Assembly (NCBI RefSeq): GCF_001043895.1
Contig: NZ_JTHF01000185.1
Span: 1 to 64,000 of the forward strand
DNA length: 64,000 nucleotides
From: Methylobacterium indicum
GTDB lineage: Bacteria > Pseudomonadota > Alphaproteobacteria > Rhizobiales > Beijerinckiaceae
Direction of reading: 5' to 3'
Positions 55,604 to 63,609 of the stretch are shown piece by piece; the stretch's first letter is position 1, and each line of letters starts with the position of its first letter. Under the pieces are notes generated by a model. It did not search any database and had not been told where the DNA came from. It saw only the letters and a list, made by a program, of their open reading frames with translations. The position numbers were made by a program, and so were the translations under genes.

Positions 55604-55675
55604 GGCTCTCGCTCCTCGCCGGGCGTCCCGTGCCCGGCCGCGGACAGTGTCGCCGCCCGGGAGGTCCCGCAACAG

Positions 55676-55702
55676 AAAAAAGGCCGCCCTTGCGAGGCGG
55701 CC
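55676..55702 (-). terminator. terminator of the small RNA
   Basis: GGCCGCC and GGCGGCC form a 7-bp stem with loop TCGCAAG on the minus strand, followed by six T. Confidence 0.85.
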
Positions 55703-55766
55703 CGAAGTCTAGGGAGGAAACGCCCAAAGAGGGCTGCACCGCCGCGACGCCATCGCTGCGGTACGT
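55676..55766 (-). ncRNA. mmgR: alpha-r8 / suhB (mmgR)-like small RNA
   Basis: On the minus strand, hairpin 1 (55764-55736, GTACCGC with GCGGTGC around GCGA/TCGC) is followed by hairpin 2 (GCCC-TCTTT-GGGC, 55734-55722). Next comes an unpaired anti-Shine-Dalgarno stretch TTTCCTCCC (55720-55712) and TAGACTTCGG, then a terminator hairpin with six T (55702-55676). Two hairpins, a single-stranded UUUCCUCCC core and a GC-rich terminator are what I recall of the Rhizobiales alpha-r8 family, called mmgR in Sinorhizobium, where it affects polyhydroxybutyrate. The 5' end is an estimate. Confidence 0.72.
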
Positions 55767-55781
55767 CCTCCTTGTCTCATG

Positions 55782-55816
55782 TTGCGCCGCACAAGACAAT
55801 CGATTGCATCGCACAA
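55782..55816 (-). promoter_or_regulatory. two TGC-N3-GCA boxes upstream of the small RNA
   Basis: On the minus strand TTGTGCGGCGCAA (55794-55782) and TTGTGCGATGCAA (55816-55804) are near-identical direct repeats 22 bp apart, two helical turns. Both contain TGC-N3-GCA, the site described for the polyhydroxybutyrate regulator PhaR/AniA. They lie 16-50 bases before the estimated start of the RNA. Confidence 0.62.
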
Positions 55817-55829
55817 CGGCCATGCTTGC

Positions 55830-56290
55830 GGCGCATGCGGCCGGGCCGCCGGGCCGGATGCACGGGCGGGGGGCGGCAAACCGCCCTGCGCGCCCGAGCG
55901 CCCTTGCCCCCCGGCGGCGACCTGTTAGACGACTCGTCTCCCTCGTGGACGTACCCTGTGGCGCTCCGGCTCCGCCGACAGGCTGGACCGTGAGGGAGCT
56001 CGCGACGACGAGTTGGCGGTGGACCAGTTCTCCCCGCCAGCCTGTGAGGCTCAGTGGGCCGGGTGGTCGCGGGAGGGTCGGCGCAGCGGGGAACAGGAAC
56101 CGCGTCGCCGGCTGATGGCCCACACATTCCACTTCCCTCGCCACTTCCCCCGCCGGCTCTCCCGCCGCCGCTCGCGGGCCCCCGCGCCGGCGGAGCGGGC
56201 CGGGTAGCGCGCCGCCGCGCAAGTTCAAGAATTTCGCAAACCGCTACGCTTCGCTAACCATGCGCCGACCTTCGCAACGGGAGCCTTCGC
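55830..56290. other. non-coding stretch between the small RNA and a hypothetical gene
   Basis: I see no gene with good codon use here. The DNA is Pro/Arg-rich in every frame. AT-richer bases at 56222-56260 (TTCAAGAATTTCGC) may be the promoter of the following small gene. Confidence 0.35.
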
Positions 56291-56578
56291 ATGGGAGCAC
56301 GCATGAGAACGGCGGCGGGAGCCTACCGCATCCTGGGCACGGCGCCTCGCCGGACGGACCGGTCCTGCGAGGCGCGCCGCGGCGGCGCGCGCGACGAGGG
56401 GCGGCCCGGCCAGGGAGCCCCGAGCCCTGGCGGAGCCAGGCCGGGACCGCGCCGGGACGCGGCCGAGATCTGGTCGCAGCAGGACAGCCGCGGCCTGACG
56501 GCGCGCGAGCTGATCCGCCTGGCACAGGCGGTGCGGCTGCATCCCTCGGAGCCGCGGGATCCTCCGGCGGGCCGGTGA
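56291..56578 (+). CDS. small hypothetical protein
   Basis: Possible protein of 95 aa. The middle is low-complexity (Arg/Gly/Pro). The end DAAEIWSQQDSRGLTARELIRLAQAVRLHPSE looks like a real helix-turn. GGGAG precedes the ATG at 56291 by about 7 bases, and a second ATG lies at 56303. Family unknown. The convergent gene at 56592 lies 13 bp away. Confidence 0.42.
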   Translation: MGARMRTAAGAYRILGTAPRRTDRSCEARRGGARDEGRPGQGAPSPGGARPGPRRDAAEIWSQQDSRGLTARELIRLAQAVRLHPSEPRDPPAGR

Positions 56579-56591
56579 TCCGCGCGGCGCC

Positions 56592-57308
56592 TCAGGCCGT
56601 CCGGGAAGCCGGACGCGCGGCGGCGTCCTGCGCCCTGGGGCCCGCCGCGTCCTCGCCCACCATCGCGTCGGCGAGGGCGACGCTCCACGACCGCAGGTTG
56701 CCGGCGTCGAGCGTCATCGTCCCCGACACGGCCTGCAGCTTCACCAGCCGCACGGTGTAGCGGCCATAGGCGGCGGTCCGGCCGTCGTCGTCCTTGGCCG
56801 CCTTCACCTCCGCCTGAAGGGCCTCGAGGACCTTCTGCATCGCCTGCATCCCGTGGAGCGCGGCGACGTCCTTGAATTCCTTGGCGAGGTCCGGGTCGTC
56901 CTTGAACAGCTTCTCGATGGCCTTCCGGGACGGGCCGTCGGTCGTGATGGTGCCGCTGCCGTCGCGCTTGAACGTGATCGGGCCCTCGACCGCGATGTTC
57001 GCCCGGCCCATCGCCGCGCCGATCCTGTCCGCCAGCGCCTTGGTGCGCTCCTGTACGATGTCGTCGAGCGACGTCGCGCGGGACAGGGCCGGACCGCCGG
57101 GCTCGGCGAGCCGTGCCGTGGCGGCGGCGCTGAGAACGACGACGGCGGCGGCCCCGAGCCCGGTCGACGGAGCCGCCGACGATGCCTTGGCCGTCTTCGC
57201 CGCGCCCGCCGCCTGCGGCGTGAGCGGGGCGCCACCGGAGGCCGGGGTCTTCGTGGACGCGACGGGTGCCGCCTGCGCCGTCCACGGGGTCGCTGTTGTC
57301 GTCACCAC
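56592..57308 (-). CDS. hypothetical protein
   Basis: Protein of 238 aa that I do not recognise. The first 70 residues are Ala/Thr/Pro-rich with a weak hydrophobic patch (GAAAVVVLSAAATARL). Residues 80-220 look helical and folded (IVQERTKALADRIGAAMGRANIAVEGPITFKRDGSGTITTDGPSRKAIEKLF). The pattern of an Ala/Thr-rich start without a cleavable signal reminds me of proteins exported by the flagellar system, but nothing nearby supports that. The start is GTG at 57308. Confidence 0.62.
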   Translation of the reverse strand: MVTTTATPWTAQAAPVASTKTPASGGAPLTPQAAGAAKTAKASSAAPSTGLGAAAVVVLSAAATARLAEPGGPALSRATSLDDIVQERTKALADRIGAAMGRANIAVEGPITFKRDGSGTITTDGPSRKAIEKLFKDDPDLAKEFKDVAALHGMQAMQKVLEALQAEVKAAKDDDGRTAAYGRYTVRLVKLQAVSGTMTLDAGNLRSWSVALADAMVGEDAAGPRAQDAAARPASRTA

Positions 57309-57479
57309 GATCCCGAACTCCCGCCGGATGCCACGGCCCGATCATGACCTGTCGACCTTACGGCAGCGTTAAGTGTTCGGACGAAAACCGCACCGACGAT
57401 CGGCCCGTGCCGGAGGTCGATGCCGCCGGAAGGGCGGCGACATGCTGGCATTCGCGTCGATCAGGCACTGACATTTCTC

Positions 57480-57555
57480 GGAAGAGTCTTGGGCGTTCGG
57501 AAGAGTCTTGGGCGTTCGGGAGAGTCTTGGTCTCCCGGGAGAGTCTTGGTCCGGC
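57480..57555. repeat. 19-bp tandem repeat, four copies
   Basis: Two identical copies of GGAAGAGTCTTGGGCGTTC at 57480-57498 and 57499-57517 are followed by GGGAGAGTCTTGGTCTCCC at 57518-57536 and a partial GGGAGAGTCTTGGTCCGG from 57537. The period is exactly 19 bases. It lies just after the end of the NCS2 permease gene. Confidence 0.9.
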
Positions 57556-57590
57556 CGCGCCGCGCGACCGGACCCCGACACGGCCGGCCG

Positions 57591-58895
57591 TCAGGCCGGC
57601 TCGTCGCGCAGCAGGTGGTAGAGCAGGATCGCCGCCGCCGTGGCGGTGCCGATGCCGCCGAGGGTGAAGCTGCCGAGGCGCACCGTGAAGTCGCCGGCGC
57701 CCAGCACCAGGGCGGTGCCGACGGTGAGCAGGATCCGGGTGCGCGAGAAATCGACCCGGTTCTCGACGAAGATCCGCCCGGCTGCCGCGGTGATCAGCCC
57801 GAACACCACCACCGACAGGCCGCCGATCACCGGGCCCGGGATCACCAGGATCGCGGCGCCGAATTTCGGCGACAGCCCGAACAGGATCGCCACCACGCCG
57901 GCCAGCGCGAAGACCAGGGTCGAGTAGATCCGGGTCACCGCCATCACGCCCATGTTCTCGGCGTAGGTGGTCACGCCGGTGCCGCCGAAGAATCCCGACA
58001 GCATCGTGGCGAGGCCGTCGCCGAGAAAGGCCCGGCCGAGATACGGGTCGAGGTTGCGCCCGGTCATCGCGCCGATCGCCTTCACGTGGCCGAGATTCTC
58101 CGCGACCAGCACCAGGGCGACGGGGGCGATGAGCCAGATCGCGGAGGGCTCGAAGACCGGCGTCGTGAAGTGCGGCCAGCCGAACCACGGCGCGTCGGCG
58201 ATCCGTCCGAGATCGAGGGGTTTCGCCAGCCCGAAGCCGTTGGCGAGCACCCCGTAGAGCAGGGTGGCGGCCACCGCCCCGATGAGGAGCGGCAGGCGTC
58301 TTGCCGCGCCCGGCAGGTAGGCGGCCGACAGGCCCACCGCCAGGATCGTGAACAGCCCGATGCCGGTGTCGATCCCCGATCCCGAGATGCCCTTCACGCC
58401 GATCGGCGCGAGGTTGAGGCCGATCGCCGCGACGATCGCGCCGGTCACCGCCGGCGGCATCAGCCGGCCGATCCAGGCATCGCCCGCCCGCATCACCGCG
58501 ATCCCGATCACCGCGTAGACCGCGCCCGCCGCCACGATGCCCCCCAGCGCGACCGGCAGGTTGGGGTTGGGGCCGCTGCCGGAATAGCCGGTGGCGGCCA
58601 CCACCACGGCGATGAAGGCGAAGCTGGAGCCGAGATAGCTCGGCACCCGCCCGCCGACCACGACGAAGAACAGCAGCGTCGCGATGCCGGAGAACAGGAT
58701 CGCCAGGTTGGGGTCGAACCCCATCAGCAGCGGGGCGAGCGCCGTGGAGCCGAACATCGCCACGACGTGCTGGAGCGCCAGCACCACCGCCTGGAGCCCC
58801 GGCGGGCGCTCGTCCGGCAGCACCACCGGCCCCCGGGCGAGCCGCCAGCGCGGAAAGCCCCGCGCGTCCTCCCGCTCCCGCATCTGCGGTTCCAT
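57591..58895 (-). CDS. NCS2 family nucleobase permease (UraA/RutG type)
   Basis: Inner-membrane nucleobase:H+ symporter of 434 aa with about 14 helices. LALQHVVAMFGSTALAPLLMG near residue 42 is the family start, and VALVLVAENLGHVKAIGAMTG near 260 contains the NCS2 substrate Glu. GFFGGTGVTTYAENMGVMAVTRIYS near 308 holds the second conserved Glu. Uracil or xanthine is the likely substrate. The ATG at 58895 has AAGGGGGG upstream. Tandem repeats lie on both sides. Confidence 0.9.
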   Translation of the reverse strand: MEPQMREREDARGFPRWRLARGPVVLPDERPPGLQAVVLALQHVVAMFGSTALAPLLMGFDPNLAILFSGIATLLFFVVVGGRVPSYLGSSFAFIAVVVAATGYSGSGPNPNLPVALGGIVAAGAVYAVIGIAVMRAGDAWIGRLMPPAVTGAIVAAIGLNLAPIGVKGISGSGIDTGIGLFTILAVGLSAAYLPGAARRLPLLIGAVAATLLYGVLANGFGLAKPLDLGRIADAPWFGWPHFTTPVFEPSAIWLIAPVALVLVAENLGHVKAIGAMTGRNLDPYLGRAFLGDGLATMLSGFFGGTGVTTYAENMGVMAVTRIYSTLVFALAGVVAILFGLSPKFGAAILVIPGPVIGGLSVVVFGLITAAAGRIFVENRVDFSRTRILLTVGTALVLGAGDFTVRLGSFTLGGIGTATAAAILLYHLLRDEPA

Positions 58896-58962
58896 GGTGT
58901 CTCCCCCCTTGATCGCGTTGTCCGGGGAGCGCCTTAGAGCATTTTTCGCGCGAGGGGATGCC

Positions 58963-59013
58963 GGCTTCGCGCCGGACCCGGCTTCGCGCCGGACCCGGCC
59001 GTGCGCCGGACCC
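58963..59013. repeat. 17-bp tandem repeat, three copies
   Basis: GGCTTCGCGCCGGACCC occurs at 58963-58979 and 58980-58996, then GGCCGTGCGCCGGACCC at 58997-59013. The period is 17. It lies between the start of the NCS2 permease gene and the end of the FadL-like gene. Confidence 0.9.
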
Positions 59014-59020
59014 GGCGCCG

Positions 59021-60280
59021 CTACAGCCTCCAGCCGACCGAGACGCCGAGGGCGGTCTCGGCCAGCGCGATGTCGGCCTCGCCGCCGCCATAGGAGACCG
59101 GGATCGAGCCCCGGCCCTTCACGGTGTTGCGGGGCGCGTGCATCACGAACCCGGTGATCTCGGTTCCCGAGGCGGTGGTCCAGGTCGCGCCGGCGGTGAC
59201 GTGGTGGGTCACGACGCCGGGGGCCAGGACGTTGAGCAGCGTCTGCGAGGGGCGGACCGGGTTCTGCGCATAGCCGTAGCCCGCCCGCAGGGTCAGGCTC
59301 GGGCTCACGGCGTAGCGCAGCCCGACCTTGACGACGGAGATGTCGCGCCAGCCGAAGCCGGGCCCGTCCGCGGCGCCGAAGGGCCGGCCGGCGAGCAGGG
59401 GGGCGAGCGGCGTCCCGATCGACCGGATGCTCGAATAGGCGATGCGCTTGACGTCGACCGCGACCGTCAGCGCCTCGCTCGCCCGGACCGCCAGGCCCGC
59501 CCCCCAGGAGGCCGGCACGTCGAAGCCGCCGCGCTCGGCAAACAATCCCTCGTAGCGGTGGAACGCGCCCGCCAGCACCTCCGACTGGTAGAACGCCCCC
59601 AGGCTGACCGGGCCGAACCGCCCGAGATAGCCGACCCGCACGCCCGCGCCCGTCGACCAGTCGGTGCCGCGGTTGGTGAACCGGGCGGGATCGGCGGAAG
59701 CGACCGCGAAGGGCTGCAGGCCCGCCGCCTTGAAGCTCTGGAGCATCCCGAGCGGCGAGACGCCGAGGCTCTGGCCGGGGGCGACCTCCACGGCCAGCGT
59801 CGGCGCGACGAAGACCTGCTTGAGGTCGACCCCGGCATGCCCGGTCGCCCCGAAGGCCGCGAAGGGGTTGCGCTTGTAGACCGTGTTCATGCCGCCGTTG
59901 CCGTAGACGGCGACGCCGAGCGCGACGCCGCCGGGGAGGGGGCGGACATAGCCGAATTCCGGCATGAGGAAGGGGTTGAGGCCGTTGCCGCTGTAGCGGC
60001 CGTCGAGCCCCGCGCCGTTGCCCGAGATGGCCGCGGAGCGGTCCGGCACGAAGACGTCGGCGCCGATGTCGAAGCGGTGGCCCAGAGCCGTGGCGGCCGC
60101 CGGATTGGCGCCGATCGACAGGGAATCCTGCGGATCGGCGATGGCGGCACCGGCCTGGCCCTTGGCCTTGGCGCCGAGACCGTTCTGAAAGTAGCCGTCC
60201 GTCGCGTGGGCGGCGGTGGCGAGCGACAGGGAGGGCAGCAGCGAGGCCAGCACGGCCAGACTCAGCGACGGTTTCGACAT
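59021..60280 (-). CDS. FadL/OMPP1-family outer membrane protein
   Basis: Beta-barrel of 419 aa for hydrophobic compound uptake. A signal peptide (LAVLASLLPSLSLATAAHA) is followed by TDGYFQNGLGAKAKGQAGAAIADPQDSLSIGANPAA, the FadL N-terminal region. The rest alternates as expected for barrel strands and ends in VGWRL, with a C-terminal aromatic-type strand. The substrate may be a fatty acid or aromatic compound; nothing nearby narrows it. The ATG at 60280 is used. Confidence 0.9.
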   Translation of the reverse strand: MSKPSLSLAVLASLLPSLSLATAAHATDGYFQNGLGAKAKGQAGAAIADPQDSLSIGANPAAATALGHRFDIGADVFVPDRSAAISGNGAGLDGRYSGNGLNPFLMPEFGYVRPLPGGVALGVAVYGNGGMNTVYKRNPFAAFGATGHAGVDLKQVFVAPTLAVEVAPGQSLGVSPLGMLQSFKAAGLQPFAVASADPARFTNRGTDWSTGAGVRVGYLGRFGPVSLGAFYQSEVLAGAFHRYEGLFAERGGFDVPASWGAGLAVRASEALTVAVDVKRIAYSSIRSIGTPLAPLLAGRPFGAADGPGFGWRDISVVKVGLRYAVSPSLTLRAGYGYAQNPVRPSQTLLNVLAPGVVTHHVTAGATWTTASGTEITGFVMHAPRNTVKGRGSIPVSYGGGEADIALAETALGVSVGWRL

Positions 60281-60770
60281 GTCTTCGTCAACGTCCCGAC
60301 AGGATCGCGCGCGGTCGGCCTCCCGCGGCCGGCTCGGAGCGTCGATGATGTGAGTGGTAGGTGAAGACTATTCCGGACCGTCCGTTACGGCAACGCTTCG
60401 TGATGAAACGGTTTTCTTTATTTCAACGGTGCTCGGCGCAGATGTCCCATGGTGTCGGGATTTCGTGAAACGAATGCGTCGAAGGGGTGTCGATGTCGTG
60501 TAGCCAGGTCTCATTCCTCTGCGTCATGGGTGCGGTCCTGCGCCGGGCGGGATGGACCGCCAACCTGCGGATCCGCTCTCCCTCGTCCGCTCTCCCCTTG
60601 CTCCCCGTCCCCTCGCTCGCCGTCCTCTTCCTCGCCGATCCCTTGCGGGCGTGACCCGGTGCGGGATCTGTTGCAGTCTCGATCTCCGGCAGCCCCGGGC
60701 GGCGCACGCTTCCCTCCACACCCGGGATCGCCGCGGGCAGCCGGTGCACGGGCAGCGGGTGGATGATGGC
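60281..60770. other. 490-bp divergent region between the FadL-like and ModA-like genes
   Basis: No clear gene. The stretch at 60395-60425 (AACGGTTTTCTTTATTTCAACGG) is AT-richer and may hold promoters. From 60570 the text is a C/T-rich low-complexity run (CTCTCCC, CTCGTCC, CTTGCTCC). Confidence 0.35.
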
Positions 60771-61499
60771 ATGACTCCTCCGGACGATCCCCCGGCCGGC
60801 CTCACCGTCATGATCTCGGGCGGCTTCGCGCTGGCCTACGAGGCGGCGCTGCCGGATTTCACCCGCGAGACCGGGCTCGCGGTCCGGACGCTGTCCGGCG
60901 CCTCGCAGGGCCGGGGACCGCGGACCATCCGCCACCAGCTCGCCCATGGCGCATCCGTCGACGTGGTGATCCTCTCGAACGAGGGGCTGCACGAGCTGAC
61001 GCGGGAAGGCCGGATCCTCGCCGGGTCGGCGGTCGAGCTCGCCACCGCGCCGCTCGCCGCAGCAATGCGCACGGGCGCGCCCGTGCCCGCGATCGACACG
61101 GTCGCGGCGCTGACCCGTACCCTGGCGCAGGCCCGCCGCGTCGCGATGCCGGGCAGCACGAGCGGCCTGTTCATCCGCGACACGGTCTTTCCGCGCCTCG
61201 GCCTCGCCGACACGGTGCGGGTGACGATGTTTGCGCGCGGCACCGAATCGGCGGCCGCCCTGGCGGCGGGCCAGGCCGACCTCGCCCTGGGACCGGTCAG
61301 CGAGCTCGTCGACGTGCCGGGCATCACGGTGGTCGGGCCGCTGCCCGACGCGGTCCAGCTCGTCCAGACCTTCACCGCGGCGATCGTCGCGGGCTCGGGG
61401 GCCGTCGGAGCGGCCCGGCGGCTGATCGCCCACCTCGCCTCGGACCGGGCCGCGGCGGCGATCCGGCGGACCGGGATGGAGCCGGTCGCCGGTCGCTGA
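60771..61499 (+). CDS. ModA-like substrate-binding protein without signal peptide
   Basis: Protein of 242 aa with type II periplasmic binding-protein sequence: LTVMISGGFALAYEAALPDFTRETG, then PRTIRHQLAHGASVDVVILSNEGLHEL and ALAAGQADLALGPVSELVDVPGI. It resembles molybdate-binding proteins. I see no signal peptide and no permease or ATPase gene, so it may be cytoplasmic or have another role. The ATG at 60771 is used; a GTG at 60759 is possible. Confidence 0.82.
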   Translation: MTPPDDPPAGLTVMISGGFALAYEAALPDFTRETGLAVRTLSGASQGRGPRTIRHQLAHGASVDVVILSNEGLHELTREGRILAGSAVELATAPLAAAMRTGAPVPAIDTVAALTRTLAQARRVAMPGSTSGLFIRDTVFPRLGLADTVRVTMFARGTESAAALAAGQADLALGPVSELVDVPGITVVGPLPDAVQLVQTFTAAIVAGSGAVGAARRLIAHLASDRAAAAIRRTGMEPVAGR

Positions 61500-61535
61500 G
61501 GAGGACCGCGCCGGGGCGCGGCCCTCCGATACGTG

Positions 61536-62012
61536 TCAGGCGAGCGCCGCGCCCCATTTGGCGGCGTCCGGCGCCTTCTCCTTGTAGATCGCCCCGGAGG
61601 CGTCGACATGCAGCTCGGTCCAGGCGCCGTCGCCCCGGCGCGCCAGTACCTCGACGTGCTTGGGCTTGAGCCTGGGCTCGCCCGACGGCGTCCAGCCCGC
61701 CGCCGTCACGGCGGCGAGGGCGGCGGCGGGATCGACCGGCGCCTCCGAGCGGGACTTGCCGGGGTGGTTCGGCTTCTTGTGATGGATCTCGACCGGGTCG
61801 CGGCCCGGGGTGGCGATCCGCGCGACCTTGATCTCCGAGGGGCGGCGCTCGCCCTCGAGGGTCACAAGCAGGCCCGCCGCGAGGGGAAAGGCCTCGGCCC
61901 CCTTGGGCCCGAGATCGGCGAGGTGGACCGCGCCGTCCGCCTCCAGGGTGAAGCGATGCGCGAAGACGTGCTGGATCGTGCCCGAAAGGGCGGTGGTGTC
62001 GTGGTGCGGCAT
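61536..62012 (-). CDS. hypothetical protein
   Basis: Protein of 158 aa that I do not recognise. The first part TALSGTIQHVFAHRFTLEADGAVHLADLGPKGAEAF looks like a beta-rich module of a known but unnamed type. The second part (ALAAVTAAGWTPSGEPRLKPKHVEVLARRGDGAWTELHVDASGAIYKE) resembles the helix-plus-strands layout of PepSY-like domains. There is no signal peptide. The ATG at 62012 has GGAGAAG upstream. Confidence 0.65.
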   Translation of the reverse strand: MPHHDTTALSGTIQHVFAHRFTLEADGAVHLADLGPKGAEAFPLAAGLLVTLEGERRPSEIKVARIATPGRDPVEIHHKKPNHPGKSRSEAPVDPAAALAAVTAAGWTPSGEPRLKPKHVEVLARRGDGAWTELHVDASGAIYKEKAPDAAKWGAALA

Positions 62013-62130
62013 GATCTTCTCCGAAGAGCGCCCAACCGCAGGCGCAGCCGGGAGGTGGGGGCGGGCCAAGCCGTCCGCAAGGTCCGCCGGCGACGCGATC
62101 GGCCGCCTGGGAAACCCACCCCCGCCGCGG

Positions 62131-62874
62131 TCAGACCCGCCGGCAGGCGCAGCCCTCCTCCCCGAAAATCTCCTCCCCGAAAATCTCCGCCCCGAAGGCC
62201 TGCGCCAGGGCGAGGCGCCCGCCCGGGGTGACGGCGACGGCCCGGCTGCCGGCGCTCCGGCGCAGCCAGCCCCGGTCGAGGCCGGTGGTCAGCAGGGCCG
62301 CCCCGAGGGCGCCGGCGAGGTGGGGCCGGCGCTCGCTCCAGTCGAGGCAGGGGCGGCAGAAGACCCGGCGGCGGCTCCCCCGGGCGGCGCCGTCGAGATC
62401 GACCCCGAGGCCGCGCAGGAACACCTCGCCCTCCGGCGTGAGCGCCCCGCCGTCGGCCCCGAGCTCGACGGCGCCGCGGGCGACGAGCGCGTCGGTCATC
62501 GCCACGGCGAGGCGCCCGGCGAGGTGGTCGTAGCAGGTGCGGGCCTCGCGCAAAGCCGCGTCCCGGGGGCCGGGCGGGCGCGGCGCGGCGACGGCCGGGA
62601 CCGCCGCCACCGCCATCACGCCCTCGAGCATCCGGGCCACCGCCGGGGCGGCGAGGCGGTGGTAGCGGTGGCGGCCCTGGCGCTCGACCGCGAGGAGCCC
62701 GGCCTCGACCAGCTGCGCCAGGTGGCCGCTCGCGGTCTGGGGCGTGACGTTCGCCGCGCGGGCGAGCTCCGCCGCGGTCAGCGCGCGGCCGTCCATCAGC
62801 ACCGCCAGCATCCCGGCGCGGGCCGGATCGCCGACGAGGGCGGCGGTGCGGGCGAAGGCCGCGATGGTCACCAT
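62131..62874 (-). CDS. ArsR-type winged-helix regulator with C-terminal cysteine domain
   Basis: Protein of 247 aa. The N-terminal winged helix (ALVGDPARAGMLAVLMDGRALTAAELARAANVTPQTASGHLAQLVEAGLLAVERQGRHRYHRL) is ArsR-like. The C-terminal half has CRPCLDWSERRPHLAGALGAALL, which may bind a metal or other ligand. The tail EIFGEEIFGEEGCACRRV repeats EIFGEE because of an 18-bp repeat in the DNA. The ATG at 62874 has GAGGAG upstream. Targets are unknown. Confidence 0.88.
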   Translation of the reverse strand: MVTIAAFARTAALVGDPARAGMLAVLMDGRALTAAELARAANVTPQTASGHLAQLVEAGLLAVERQGRHRYHRLAAPAVARMLEGVMAVAAVPAVAAPRPPGPRDAALREARTCYDHLAGRLAVAMTDALVARGAVELGADGGALTPEGEVFLRGLGVDLDGAARGSRRRVFCRPCLDWSERRPHLAGALGAALLTTGLDRGWLRRSAGSRAVAVTPGGRLALAQAFGAEIFGEEIFGEEGCACRRV

Positions 62875-63030
62875 GGGGCGTCTCCTCGGAGGGCCTCCCC
62901 GGATCGTCTCCGCGAACGGCATTCCCTTGTAGCGCGGTCGGGCGCCGGATGCTTCGGCCGGCGCCGAAGCGCGGCGGGCGGCGGATCGGCCACAGCGGGT
63001 CCAGCGCCACCGCCGGACCGTCCCCCCCCC

Positions 63031-63312
63031 ATGCTTCGATCCTTGCCTCGATCCTCGCCTCGATCCTCGCGACTGATTCGCCGCCTCCTCGCCGCGCTCG
63101 GCCTCGGATGCCCGGGGAGCGGCCCGCCCGGGGAGGGCGCGCTCGCGCGACACCTGCGGCAGCGCCGCGACCGGGCCAGGTTGGAGGGGCTCGACGACAG
63201 GTTGCTGCGGGACGTCGGCCTGCGCCGCGAGGGCACCAGGGCCGGCATCGACTTCGTCCCCCTGTCCTCGGCCGATCCGCGCGGATCGTCGCGACGCCCC
63301 GCATCGTCGTGA
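63031..63312 (+). CDS. DUF1127 domain protein
   Basis: Protein of 93 aa. HLRQRRDRARLEGLDDRLLRDVGLRREG is the DUF1127 domain, a basic helical module in many alphaproteobacterial small proteins, some with RNA-binding roles. The N-terminus SLPRSSPRSS comes from 12-bp repeats in the DNA (TCGATCCTTGCC, TCGATCCTCGCC). The ATG at 63031 is preceded by a run of ten C. Confidence 0.75.
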   Translation: MLRSLPRSSPRSSRLIRRLLAALGLGCPGSGPPGEGALARHLRQRRDRARLEGLDDRLLRDVGLRREGTRAGIDFVPLSSADPRGSSRRPASS

Positions 63313-63609
63313 GGACGGCCGAAGCCGGCATGACGCCGACGCGTTGCGGTTTCGCTGCACTGCAACGCTGCCGTCGACTGGCCATGATCCGGCCGTGATC
63401 CTGCCGCCGTCCCGGGTGCTGCTCGCCGATGCTTCCGGCACGCCCGGGCGGTGTTTCCCCGTTGCATCACGTCGCCGCTATCTTGCTGCCAAGCGCGGCG
63501 ATTGGTTTACGAAGCGTATCCGTGCCCCGCCTTCGCCACATTCCGCCCGAAGCTAGGCTTTGAGCGCGGCCGTTCCGGTCCGCTCGGCCAATGCACGAGA
63601 GGGGCCTGC
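63313..63609. other. 297-bp gap before the SleB-type gene
   Basis: No gene is seen. AT-richer bases at 63475-63515 (CGCTATCTTGCTGCC and GGTTTACGAAGC) may be the promoter of the hydrolase gene. Confidence 0.35.

Noticed and set aside
55709-55753. 14-codon minus-strand ORF (starting MASRRCSPL) inside the small RNA
   Set aside because: The best ribosome site is 13 bases away, and the codons overlap both hairpins and the anti-Shine-Dalgarno core, so structure explains the sequence better than translation.
60449-60766. Short plus-strand ORF before the ModA-like gene
   Set aside because: Ser/Pro-rich text from a C/T low-complexity run; not coding.
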